Source of the DNA: Herbaspirillum hiltneri N3 | GTDB lineage: Bacteria > Pseudomonadota > Gammaproteobacteria > Burkholderiales > Burkholderiaceae_D | Assembly: GCF_001267925.1 (NCBI RefSeq) | Contig: NZ_CP011409.1 | Location: forward strand, 868,001 to 932,000 | Direction: 5' to 3' | Length of the DNA stretch: 64,000 nucleotides | Shown: positions 37,597 to 45,622 of the stretch, piece by piece | How the letters are laid out: every line of letters begins with the position of its first letter | How positions within the stretch are numbered: position 1 is the first letter of the stretch | The notes under the pieces: generated by a model | The model's input: only the letters and a program-made list of their open reading frames with translations | What the model was told of the DNA's origin: nothing | Database searches by the model: none | Made by a program: the position numbers and the translations under genes

Positions 37597-38364
37597 ATGA
37601 GACTGCTTACCACTCCGGCAGATGCTAACCTGAGTTCCTCCAAACTGTCACTGAGCCTGGCCACCACGCCGGAAGAAGTGCGCGAAGTACAGCGTCTGCG
37701 CTACAAGGTCTTCATCGAGACGATGAACCTGTCCGCACTGGCCAACGCAGAAGGTCTCGACAAGGATGAATTCGACGACTACTGCGACCACCTGATCGTA
37801 CGCGACAACAAGACCCTGAGCGTGGTCGGCACCTACCGCGTGATGAGCCCGCACGCTGCACGCCGCATGGGCAAGTTTTACTCGGAGCAGGAATTCGACC
37901 TGAGCCGCCTCGACAATATCCGCAACTCCATCTGCGAAGCCGGCCGCGCCTGCATCCATCCGGACTATCGCAGCGGCGCCGTCATCATGTTGCTGTGGGC
38001 CGGCATTGCCGACTTCATGCGCCGCGAACGCTGCGACTACCTGATGGGTTGCGCCAGCGTCAGCCTGGCCGATGGCGGTCACAACGCGGCAGCGCTGTAT
38101 CACGCCTTCCGCGAAAACAACATGGCGCCGCAAGAGTACAGCGTCACGCCGCACACGGCATTCCCGATCGAGGAACGCGAAGCCGGCCACCAGCCGCAAG
38201 TCCCGCCGCTGCTGCGCGGCTACCTGCGCAGCGGCGCATGGGTCTGCGGCGAGCCGGCATGGGATCCTGATTTCCACTCGGCCGATTTCTTCCTGCTGTT
38301 GCCGTTGGCAAAGCTGGACGGCCGTTACGCCCGCCACTACCTGAAAGAATCGAGAGCCGCATGA
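37597..38364 (+). CDS. OlsB-like GNAT N-acyltransferase (ornithine-lipid type)
   Basis: A 255-residue protein of the Acetyltransf_5/OlsB group. It shows LATTPEEVREVQRLRYKVFIE, NSICEAGRACIHPDYRSGAVIMLLWAGIADFM and a C-terminal PLLRGYLRSGAWVCGEPAWDPDF, all conserved in enzymes that put a 3-hydroxyacyl chain on ornithine or other amino acids. A TTG at 37573 opens the frame, but AAAAAGGAC is placed for the ATG at 37597. A Pho box lies upstream, and the next gene starts within its stop. Ornithine lipids replace phospholipids when phosphate is scarce in several proteobacteria; that role is inferred here. Confidence 0.8.
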   Translation: MRLLTTPADANLSSSKLSLSLATTPEEVREVQRLRYKVFIETMNLSALANAEGLDKDEFDDYCDHLIVRDNKTLSVVGTYRVMSPHAARRMGKFYSEQEFDLSRLDNIRNSICEAGRACIHPDYRSGAVIMLLWAGIADFMRRERCDYLMGCASVSLADGGHNAAALYHAFRENNMAPQEYSVTPHTAFPIEEREAGHQPQVPPLLRGYLRSGAWVCGEPAWDPDFHSADFFLLLPLAKLDGRYARHYLKESRAA

Positions 38365-39221
38365 AATCACGCGATCAATTTCTGGATGCCAACGGTATAG
38401 ACGCCACTCTGGGAACGAAACGCGATCCTCTCCATTTTCGCACCATCTGGATCTCGGACGTGCATCTCGGCACGCCGGGATGCCAGGCGCAACGGCTGCT
38501 GGAATTCCTGCGCGCCACCGAGTCCGACACGCTGTACCTGGTCGGCGACATCATCGACGGCTGGCAGCTCAAGCGTCGCTGGTACTGGGAGCAAAGCCAC
38601 AACAACGTGGTGCAGACGGTGCTCAAGAAAGCCAAGAAGGGCACCAACGTGGTCTTCGTGCCGGGCAACCACGACGAAGTCATCCGTCAGTTCATCGACC
38701 TCGATTTCGGCGGCATCAAGATCCGTGACGAGCTGGTGCACACCACCGCCAACGGCAAGCGCATGCTGGTCATCCACGGCGACCGTTTCGACGGCGTCAT
38801 CGCCTGCGCCAAGTGGCTGGCCTATGTCGGCGACAACCTCTACACCATGATCCTCAAGTTCAACCAGTGGTTCAACAGCTGGCGTGCGCGTGCAGGATTG
38901 CCGTACTGGTCGCTGTCGCAATACCTGAAGGGCAAGGTCAAGAACGCGGTCAACTACATCACCTCGTTCGAAGATGCGCTGGCTGCGGAAGCCTCCAAGA
39001 AAGGCCTCGACGGCGTCATCTGCGGCCACATACACAAACCGGAAATCCGCGACATCAACGGCATCAAGTACTGCAACGACGGCGACTGGGTGGAAAGCCT
39101 GTCCGCGCTGGTGGAAGATGCCTCCGGCGAACTGCGCCTGGTGACCTGGGGCGAGATCATGCAATTGAAGAAGAGTTCGAAATTAGCCGGAGTAGAAGAT
39201 TTATGCGCATTGCCATCGTAA
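38361..39221 (+). CDS. PlcP-like metallophosphoesterase (LpxH-like fold)
   Basis: A 286-residue calcineurin-type phosphoesterase with all metal motifs: SDVHLGTP, GDIIDGW, PGNHDE, HGDRFD and CGHIHKPE. It resembles LpxH superficially but has the longer form and operon context of PlcP, the phospholipase that strips phosphate head groups from membrane lipids in phosphate-starved Sinorhizobium. The start overlaps the upstream acyltransferase stop (ATGA) and the glycosyltransferase gene starts inside its end. A UDP-diacylglucosamine pyrophosphatase role cannot be excluded. Confidence 0.8.
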   Translation: MKSRDQFLDANGIDATLGTKRDPLHFRTIWISDVHLGTPGCQAQRLLEFLRATESDTLYLVGDIIDGWQLKRRWYWEQSHNNVVQTVLKKAKKGTNVVFVPGNHDEVIRQFIDLDFGGIKIRDELVHTTANGKRMLVIHGDRFDGVIACAKWLAYVGDNLYTMILKFNQWFNSWRARAGLPYWSLSQYLKGKVKNAVNYITSFEDALAAEASKKGLDGVICGHIHKPEIRDINGIKYCNDGDWVESLSALVEDASGELRLVTWGEIMQLKKSSKLAGVEDLCALPS

Positions 39222-40249
39222 GCGACGCGGGCGAGCCCCAAGTCAATGGCGTAGTCAACACCCTGCGGGCAACCCAACAATGCCTGCGCAACAAAGGTCA
39301 TGACGTACTGATGCTGGCGCCGCGCGATTTCCGTACGTTCGCCTGCCCGACTTACCCCGAAATACGGCTGGCCTACAAGCCGTATGCCAAGATCGCCGCC
39401 GCGCTGGATGCGTTCAAGCCGGATTGCATCCACATCTCCACCGAAGGCCCGATGGGTCTGGCGGCGCGCCGCTACTGCCTTAAGAACAAGCTGGATTTCA
39501 CCACCGCCTATCACACCCGCTTCCCGGAATACCTGAGCGCGCGCAAGCTGTTGCCGAAGGCGCTGACGTACCGGTTGATGCGCTGGTTCCACGGCCCGTC
39601 CAAAGCCATCATGGTGCCGACGCCGAAGATGAAGGACGCGCTGGAAAAGAACGGTTTCCGCAACGTCGCCCTGTGGGGCCGCGGCGTCGATACGGAACAC
39701 TTCCGGCCGGCGGCGGAAGACCATGCCTGCATCGTGCGGCCGCTGTTCCTGTACGTCGGCCGCGTCGCCGTCGAAAAGAATATCGAAGCCTTCCTCAAGC
39801 TTGACTTGCCGGGCTCCAAATGGGTCATCGGCGATGGTCCGCAGCGCGAAGAACTCGAGCAGCGCTATCCGCATGTGCGCTTCCTCGGCGCCAAGGGGCA
39901 TGACGAATTGCCGGCGTATTACAACTGCGCCGACGTCTTCGTATTCCCCAGCCGTACCGATACCTTCGGACTCGTGCTCGCCGAAGCCATGGCCTGCGGC
40001 GTACCGGTCGCAGCGTATCCGGTCGAAGGGCCGATCGACGTCGTCGCCAACGGTGTCTCCGGCGCCCTGAACGATGAACTCGACGTCGCCTGCATGGATG
40101 CCTTGCAACTGTCGCGCGACGATGTGCGCGCGCATGCGCTGACGTATTCATGGGATGCCGCCACCCAGCAATTCCTGCAGCATCTGCACTACGCCCGCAA
40201 CACGGCTGCGGTGGAGTTGGGCGGCGCCGTACTGCATGATTCCCGCTGA
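39203..40249 (+). CDS. Glycosyltransferase family 4 protein (Agt-like)
   Basis: A 348-residue GT-B enzyme. It begins MRIAIVSDAGEPQVNGVVNTLRATQ, has YVGRVAVEKNIEAFL in the nucleotide-sugar domain and the E-x7-E region SRTDTFGLVLAEAMACGVPVAA. Such enzymes transfer a hexose to diacylglycerol or to mannosyl lipids. It overlaps the metallophosphoesterase by 19 bases. A plcP-agt pair makes glycolipids from the diacylglycerol released by PlcP in phosphate-limited bacteria; this assignment follows from context. The frame opens earlier, but only this start gives the family N-terminus. Confidence 0.82.
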   Translation: MRIAIVSDAGEPQVNGVVNTLRATQQCLRNKGHDVLMLAPRDFRTFACPTYPEIRLAYKPYAKIAAALDAFKPDCIHISTEGPMGLAARRYCLKNKLDFTTAYHTRFPEYLSARKLLPKALTYRLMRWFHGPSKAIMVPTPKMKDALEKNGFRNVALWGRGVDTEHFRPAAEDHACIVRPLFLYVGRVAVEKNIEAFLKLDLPGSKWVIGDGPQREELEQRYPHVRFLGAKGHDELPAYYNCADVFVFPSRTDTFGLVLAEAMACGVPVAAYPVEGPIDVVANGVSGALNDELDVACMDALQLSRDDVRAHALTYSWDAATQQFLQHLHYARNTAAVELGGAVLHDSR

Positions 40250-40295
40250 TTTTATTTTCAATTTGCGCTGAATTTGCTCTGATCTCCTGCACCTG

Positions 40296-40316
40296 CCGGC
40301 CCCGTTCGCGGGCCGG
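40296..40316 (+). terminator. Hairpin after the glycosyltransferase gene
   Basis: CCGGCCC and GGGCCGG form a perfect 7-bp stem with loop CGTTCGC, 46 bp after the stop. The following TGTCGCCATTTCG gives a weak T run. It probably ends the lipid operon. Confidence 0.5.
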
Positions 40317-40397
40317 TGTCGCCATTTCGATACGCCCGAACAGACGGACTTTTAACCGCCTCCTTTTCCCATGCGCCTCTGCAGCCCTGACGGGCAA

Positions 40398-40426
40398 GGA
40401 CCGGTATGCTTTTTGCATACCGGTCC
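40398..40426. repeat. Perfect 12-bp hairpin with a TTTTT loop
   Basis: GGACCGGTATGC pairs exactly with GCATACCGGTCC across five Ts. It lies in the 305-bp gap before the first chemoreceptor gene. No T run follows on either strand, so it is not a standard terminator. A smaller palindrome TGAAGT-CC-ACTTCA (40473-40486) lies further down. No gene is seen in this gap. Confidence 0.6.
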
Positions 40427-40554
40427 GTAGGTCAAGTCGCTTGCAATGTGGCCGTTTCGATATAAAACAAGATGAAGTCCACTTCACCGTCCTGTTTGTC
40501 CCGATGTGGCCATGTGCTCGCGATGCTTTATAGAAACATCATTGGGGGGAAGTC

Positions 40555-42669
40555 ATGAAAAGTCTGTTCGCCAGATTGCAGTTGTGGAAGAAATTCGCCC
40601 TGCTCGGAATCATCGGTCTCGCCTTGTTCGGCGTGCCCACCACTTTGTACATCATCAGCGCGGAAAGCGTGATCGCTCACAAGACCCTGGAAATGAAAGG
40701 CGTGGTGCCTGCGCGCGCCTTGCTGCGTTCGATGCAATTGATGCAGCAGCACCGCGGCATGTCGGCGGTCCTGCTCGGCGGTAACGCCACGGTCGCGGCT
40801 CAACGGCAGGCCAAGGCGCAGGAAGTCGACCGGGCGCTGCAGGAACTGCAGGCGCAGCTCAAGAAATCCGGTGTGCGCAATCCAGCCATCGGACAGGATC
40901 TCGCCAGCGTGATGGCGGCGTGGAACACCCTGCGCGACGGTGTCGCCGCAGGGCAGGTAACCGGGCCGCAGAGTTTCAGCGGACACAGCGACGGCATCGT
41001 CAGGCTGTTCGAGATCAACGACCTCATTCTCGATGACTTCCGGCTCAGTCTAGATCCGGACCTCGACAGTTCGAAGCTGATCAGCGGCGGCTTCATCGCC
41101 TTCCCGCTGCTGACCGAAGAACTCGGCAAGATGCGCGCGCGAGGCTCGGCCATGCTCGGCAAGAAAGTCGCCACGCCCGACGACAAGCTGGCCATCATCA
41201 GCCCCCGCCAGGGCGCCGTCGAACGTCTGCGGCAAGCCGACCAGCTGTTCCAGCAGGCGTTCCTGATCAACGCCTCGCTCAAGGACGTGCTCGGCGCAAC
41301 CGTGGCAGACGCCAAGACAAAGGCCGCCGCCGTGATTGCGCTGGCCGACGAAAAGATCCTCAAGGCGGAGGCGCTGGAGTTTCCTCCGCAGGAATATTTC
41401 GGCAAATTCACCGAAGCCATTGATGCCCAGTTCAAGGTCGTCGACGCCGTCATCGGCAGCCTCGAAAGCACCCTCGGCCAGCAGACCGCGCAATTGCGCC
41501 GCATGGAAATCTGGCTGCTCGGCGGCATCGGCGCGCTCGCCTTGTTTGCCGCATGGGTCGGCTACATGCTGTCGCGTTCGATCACCGTGCCGATGTCGGA
41601 ATCGGTGGCGATGGCGCAGCGCGTGGCTTCCTGCGACCTGACTTCGCGTGCGGTGGTCACGGGCAGCGACGAATCGGCGCAGCTGCTGCATGCGCTCAAC
41701 GACATGACCGGCAGCCTGGTGGACATCGTCAGCGATGTACGCGCCAGCATCGACGTGATCCATGTCGCGTCGAAAGAAATCGCCACCGGCAATGCCGACC
41801 TGTCCAATCGCACCGAGTCGCAGGCCTCCAGCCTGGAGGAAACCGCGAGCTCGATGGAAGAACTCACCTCGACCGTGCGCCAGAACGCCGACAACGCGCG
41901 CCAGGCCAACTCGCTGGTGACCTCGGCCTCGGAACTCGCCGTCAAGGGCGGCAAAGTGGTCGGCGACGTGGTGCAGACCATGGGCTCGATCAAGGATAGT
42001 TCGAGCAAAATCGTCGACATCATCAGCGTGATCGACGGCATCGCCTTCCAGACCAATATCCTGGCATTGAATGCGGCGGTGGAAGCGGCGCGCGCCGGCG
42101 AGCAGGGCCGCGGTTTTGCCGTGGTGGCCTCCGAAGTGCGCAGCCTGGCGCAGCGCTCGGCGTCTGCCGCGAAGGAGATCAAGCAACTGATCAGCGACTC
42201 GGTCGGCAAGGTCGACGCCGGCGGCAAGCTGGTCGACGAAGCCGGTGCGACGATGACCGAGATCGTGACCTCGGTCCGGCACGTGGCCGACATCATGGGC
42301 GAGATCACCGCCGCCAGCCAGGAGCAGAGCACCGGCATCGAAGAAGTCAATCGCGCCATCACGCAGATGGACGAGATCACGCAGCAGAATGCCGCGCTCG
42401 TTGAACAAGCTGCGGCGGCGGCCGAGAGTTTGCAGGAGCAGGCCGATGTGCTGGCCAAGGCTGTCAGCGTATTCCGGATCACGCCGGCGGAGGCGCAGCA
42501 CAAGCCGGTGATGTCCTTGCCTGCGCCGTCGCGTACTCCGTCACCTTTCGCAGCGGCGACATTGCCGGCGCCGGGAAGGCCGTCGGCAATGAAAGCGACC
42601 GGCAAGCGCGCGTCGACGACGGTCGCCAAACCAGTCGATGCCGGCGGCAATGAATGGGACGAGTTCTGA
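40555..42669 (+). CDS. Methyl-accepting chemotaxis protein with large periplasmic sensor
   Basis: A 704-residue receptor. TM1 lies at about residues 14-34, a ~280-residue periplasmic domain follows (LRSMQLMQQHRGMSAVLLGG resembles nitrate/nitrite-sensing NIT domains), TM2 is at about 318-340, then HAMP, and a signalling domain with VEAARAGEQGRGFAVVASEVRSLAQRS at the hairpin tip. Methylation-type helices flank the tip (SSLEETASSMEELTSTVRQNADNARQAN). The tail ends EWDEF, an xWxxF tether for CheR/CheB. GGGGGGAAG precedes the ATG. The ligand is unknown. A terminator follows. Confidence 0.9.
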   Translation: MKSLFARLQLWKKFALLGIIGLALFGVPTTLYIISAESVIAHKTLEMKGVVPARALLRSMQLMQQHRGMSAVLLGGNATVAAQRQAKAQEVDRALQELQAQLKKSGVRNPAIGQDLASVMAAWNTLRDGVAAGQVTGPQSFSGHSDGIVRLFEINDLILDDFRLSLDPDLDSSKLISGGFIAFPLLTEELGKMRARGSAMLGKKVATPDDKLAIISPRQGAVERLRQADQLFQQAFLINASLKDVLGATVADAKTKAAAVIALADEKILKAEALEFPPQEYFGKFTEAIDAQFKVVDAVIGSLESTLGQQTAQLRRMEIWLLGGIGALALFAAWVGYMLSRSITVPMSESVAMAQRVASCDLTSRAVVTGSDESAQLLHALNDMTGSLVDIVSDVRASIDVIHVASKEIATGNADLSNRTESQASSLEETASSMEELTSTVRQNADNARQANSLVTSASELAVKGGKVVGDVVQTMGSIKDSSSKIVDIISVIDGIAFQTNILALNAAVEAARAGEQGRGFAVVASEVRSLAQRSASAAKEIKQLISDSVGKVDAGGKLVDEAGATMTEIVTSVRHVADIMGEITAASQEQSTGIEEVNRAITQMDEITQQNAALVEQAAAAAESLQEQADVLAKAVSVFRITPAEAQHKPVMSLPAPSRTPSPFAAATLPAPGRPSAMKATGKRASTTVAKPVDAGGNEWDEF

Positions 42670-42725
42670 TCCGCCGTGCGCACCGCGTTGCGGCCATGGC
42701 GGTAAAATCACCGCAGAGCAAGAAC

Positions 42726-42753
42726 CCGCACGATTCGTTGTGCGGACTTTTTT
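42726..42753 (+). terminator. Intrinsic terminator of the first chemoreceptor gene
   Basis: CCGCAC and GTGCGG form a stem with an eight-base loop, followed by AC and six Ts, 57 bp after the stop. Confidence 0.8.
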
Positions 42754-43211
42754 CATGCGTTTTCCATTCCGGGTGCGCCGCTTTCGTGCGTCCGGATTGT
42801 GCTTAAGATAACTATGCGATAAAGGTATAGTTACATGCGCACAAAGCATTAGCCTTGTTTTCGGCGCTTATCTAAGATGCGGCACAAGCATCGAAGGGTA
42901 ACGAAACGTCGGAACAGTACACGCGCACAGACGCGGCATTCACGGCGATAAAAGGAATGGCCGAGGCGGAATCTTCCACCTTGGCGCACCGCCTTTTCCC
43001 GATCAACAGATGTTGCTGAACAACAAGAAAAAACGGAGCGAAACCCGTACAATTACTCGAAACCCAGGCAGGCATGAATCCTGCTGACGAAACAAGGCAG
43101 ACCGTCCGCCGGTGAATCCGGCCCGATCTTCCTGCAACAGCAAGTAGTGGAACTATCCGGCGGTTTGCATCTTCAGGGACGGCAGTTTTTTATCAGGGGA
43201 AGTTGAGCGTT
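42754..43211. other. Intergenic region between two chemoreceptor genes
   Basis: About 460 bp with no credible gene. The only structure seen is a small inverted repeat TAACTAT/ATAGTTA (42809-42833). Neither a flagellar sigma-28 promoter nor a Pho box was found. AGGGGAAG close to the end serves the next gene. It is somewhat AT-richer than the coding parts. Confidence 0.5.
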
Positions 43212-44948
43212 ATGATTTCAAATATCAAAATTGGCACACGTCTTGCACTGGGGTTCTGCCTGGTCTTGCTCTGCGCAGCGGCGATCCTGCTCAACGGCCT
43301 GTGGCGCATGACCGAGATGGAAAGCAGCAGCGCCTACATCATCGACCAGAAGGTCGCCAGCATGACCGCGGCGATGAGCATGCGCGAATCCGGCAGCGCC
43401 CTGGCGCTGGCCTTGCGCAAGGTGGTCACGCCTACCGACGCCGCCGAAGGCCAGCAGGAAAACCAGCGCCTGGCCAAGATCCTGCAGGCTTACGCAGGCT
43501 ATGAAAATCAACTCACCAAGCTGACTTCCACCGACAAGGGCAAGGCGCTGCTGACGGCCTCCGCCGCCGAGCGCAAGGTGCTGTTCCCGATCGTCGAAAA
43601 GATCCGTGAAATGGTCGGCGCCGGCAATTACTTCGACGCGGCCCAACTCCTCAAGAGCGACTTCCTGCCGTCCTACGACAAGTGGATGGCCAGCGTCGCC
43701 GCGCTCGCCGCGTATCAGCAGGAAGACATGTCGGCGGCCTACGTGGCCTTCCAGGCCAGTTATCACAGCGGCCAGATCGGCATGATCGTGATCGGCCTGG
43801 TGACATTGCTGCTGGGCGCCTTCTTCACCTGGTCGATTACCCGCACCATCACCGCGCCGCTGCTGCGCGCCGGCAAGATCACCGAAACCATCGCCAGCGG
43901 CGACCTGACCCAGACCGTGGAAGAAAAGAGCCACGACGAAGCGGGTCAACTGGTGCATTCGCTCAACACGATGCAGACCAAGCTGGCGGTGACCGTCAAT
44001 GAAATCAAGCAGAGCGCCGCCATCATCGCGGTGGCGTCGCAAGAGATCGCCACCGGCAACGCCGACCTGTCGAACCGCACTGAATCGCAGGCTTCCAGCC
44101 TGGAAGAAACCGCCAGCTCGATGGAGCAACTGACCTCGACGGTCAAGCAGAACGCCGAGAATGCACATCAGGCCAACCAGCTCGTGATGTCGGCCTCCGA
44201 CTATGCGGTCAAGGGCGGCAAGGTGGTCGGCGACGTGGTGCAGACCATGGGTTCGATCAAGGAAAGCTCGAGCAAGATCGTCGACATCATCGGCGTCATC
44301 GACGGCATCGCTTTCCAGACCAATATCCTCGCCTTGAACGCGGCAGTGGAAGCGGCGCGCGCCGGTGAGCAGGGTCGTGGCTTCGCCGTGGTGGCCTCCG
44401 AAGTGCGCAGCCTGGCGCAGCGCTCGGCATCGGCCGCCAAGGAAATCAAGACCCTGATCGGCGACTCGGTCAGCAAGGTCGACGCCGGCGGCAAGCTGGT
44501 CGATGAAGCCGGCGTGACCATGAGCGAAATCGTCACCTCGGTCAAGCACGTGGCCGACATCATGGGTGAGATCACCGCCGCCAGCAAGGAACAGAGCGCC
44601 GGCATTGCCGAAGTCAACAACGCCATTTCGCAGATCGATGAAATCACGCAGCAAAATGCGGCGCTGGTCGAACAGGCCGCAGCGGCGGCGGAGAGCCTGC
44701 AGGAACAGGCCGATCTGCTGGCGCGCGCGGTCGGCGTCTTCAAGATCGACAACGCCGCCTTCGCCGCCCAGGCTGTGAGTACGCCGTCGATGCTGAAGAC
44801 TGTGAATCCGCCGTTGGAGCTGGCGGCCGAGGCAGCCGCTCCGGCGGCCCCGGCGAGCAAGCCGCCAGCGGCGCGCCAGAAGACCTTGGCGCCGACGCCG
44901 AAGCGTCCTGCGGTGTCGCAGGATGAAGGAAGCTGGGAAGAGTTTTAA
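43212..44948 (+). CDS. Methyl-accepting chemotaxis protein with four-helix-bundle-type sensor
   Basis: A 578-residue receptor. TM1 (GTRLALGFCLVLLCAAAILLNGL) is followed by a ~150-residue periplasmic region of helical type, TM2 (GMIVIGLVTLLLGAFFTWSI), HAMP (TRTITAPLLRAGKITETIASGDL) and a signalling domain nearly identical to that of the upstream receptor. The tail ends SWEEF, again an xWxxF tether. A TTG at 43203 is in frame but too close to AGGGGAAG; the ATG at 43212 fits. The two receptors differ mainly in their sensor halves, so they report different signals to the same Che machinery. Confidence 0.9.
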   Translation: MISNIKIGTRLALGFCLVLLCAAAILLNGLWRMTEMESSSAYIIDQKVASMTAAMSMRESGSALALALRKVVTPTDAAEGQQENQRLAKILQAYAGYENQLTKLTSTDKGKALLTASAAERKVLFPIVEKIREMVGAGNYFDAAQLLKSDFLPSYDKWMASVAALAAYQQEDMSAAYVAFQASYHSGQIGMIVIGLVTLLLGAFFTWSITRTITAPLLRAGKITETIASGDLTQTVEEKSHDEAGQLVHSLNTMQTKLAVTVNEIKQSAAIIAVASQEIATGNADLSNRTESQASSLEETASSMEQLTSTVKQNAENAHQANQLVMSASDYAVKGGKVVGDVVQTMGSIKESSSKIVDIIGVIDGIAFQTNILALNAAVEAARAGEQGRGFAVVASEVRSLAQRSASAAKEIKTLIGDSVSKVDAGGKLVDEAGVTMSEIVTSVKHVADIMGEITAASKEQSAGIAEVNNAISQIDEITQQNAALVEQAAAAAESLQEQADLLARAVGVFKIDNAAFAAQAVSTPSMLKTVNPPLELAAEAAAPAAPASKPPAARQKTLAPTPKRPAVSQDEGSWEEF

Positions 44949-44982
44949 GCCGTTCCGGCCCGGGTGATCGGGTCCGGTCGTT

Positions 44983-45015
44983 AAAAAGGCTGCTCGATGA
45001 GCAGCCTTTTTATTT
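44983..45015. terminator. Bidirectional terminator between chemoreceptor and sixA
   Basis: AAAAAGGCTGCTC and GAGCAGCCTTTTT form a perfect 13-bp stem with loop GAT. The T run on each strand lets it serve both convergent genes. Confidence 0.9.
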
Positions 45016-45018
45016 TGA

Positions 45019-45477
45019 CTATTTGGAAATGAGATCCGGCGCCATCACCGCACGCAAATAATTGGTCGTGATGTCGCCGCGTTCGCGCTGCGCGATCCAC
45101 CACACGTTGGCTTTGCGGATCGACCATTCCTGCTGCTGGCCGCTGATCAGTTGCGCGGCCGCCAGGCCCAGCGTCGGCTGGTGGCCGATCACCAGTACCG
45201 GTTCGCGGCTGTCGGGCCAGTTGGCGGCGGCGAGCAGGTCTTGCGGACTTTTGTCGGGCGCCAGGTCGGGATGGATTTTGAACTTGCGGCCGAGCGCTTC
45301 GGCCGTCTGCAAGGTGCGGGTGGCGGGACTGACCAGGATACGGCAGCTTTCCGGCAGATTGCGGTCGAGCCAGTCGGCGACCTTCCAGGCCTGCTTGTGT
45401 CCCTTGCCGGTGAGGGCGCGGCCCTCGTCGGGTTCGCCGAGTTCCGCTTCGGCATGACGCCATAAGATCAGTTCCAT
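45019..45477 (-). CDS. sixA: Phosphohistidine phosphatase SixA
   Basis: A 152-residue histidine phosphatase. The RHG-type motif is LWRHAEAE near residue 7, with the second catalytic histidine in VIGHQPTLGLAA. It has the short, all-core form of SixA (about 160), which removes phosphate from histidine residues in phosphotransfer proteins such as the nitrogen PTS or ArcB-type domains. GGAGG lies nine bases before the ATG. It lies next to ppk on the same strand; the 145-bp gap has no clear promoter. Confidence 0.87.
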   Translation of the reverse strand: MELILWRHAEAELGEPDEGRALTGKGHKQAWKVADWLDRNLPESCRILVSPATRTLQTAEALGRKFKIHPDLAPDKSPQDLLAAANWPDSREPVLVIGHQPTLGLAAAQLISGQQQEWSIRKANVWWIAQRERGDITTNYLRAVMAPDLISK

Positions 45478-45622
45478 GGGGATTCGCCTCCGCTGATAAG
45501 AGTCGCTGATAAAACGTCGATGGCATGGCGCGCCGACGCAGACAGTACAAGAGTATCCCAGTTAACGGACCGGGAGAAGCAACGCCGGCGGCGTCTTGTC
45601 AGCCCCTCCAGGCCGGGTCGTG

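Noticed and set aside
41050..42501. 483-codon minus-strand frame opposite the first chemoreceptor (a similar one at 43218-44654)
   Set aside because: The + strand has a full receptor with conserved signalling tip; both antisense frames mirror it.
42860..43010. Sigma-28 promoter before the second chemoreceptor (GGCGATAA resembles a -10)
   Set aside because: No TAAA element lies at the required distance upstream.
43100..43200. Cobalamin or cyclic-di-GMP riboswitch before the second chemoreceptor
   Set aside because: GGTGAATCCGGCCC looks suggestive, but the conserved cores of both riboswitch classes are absent.
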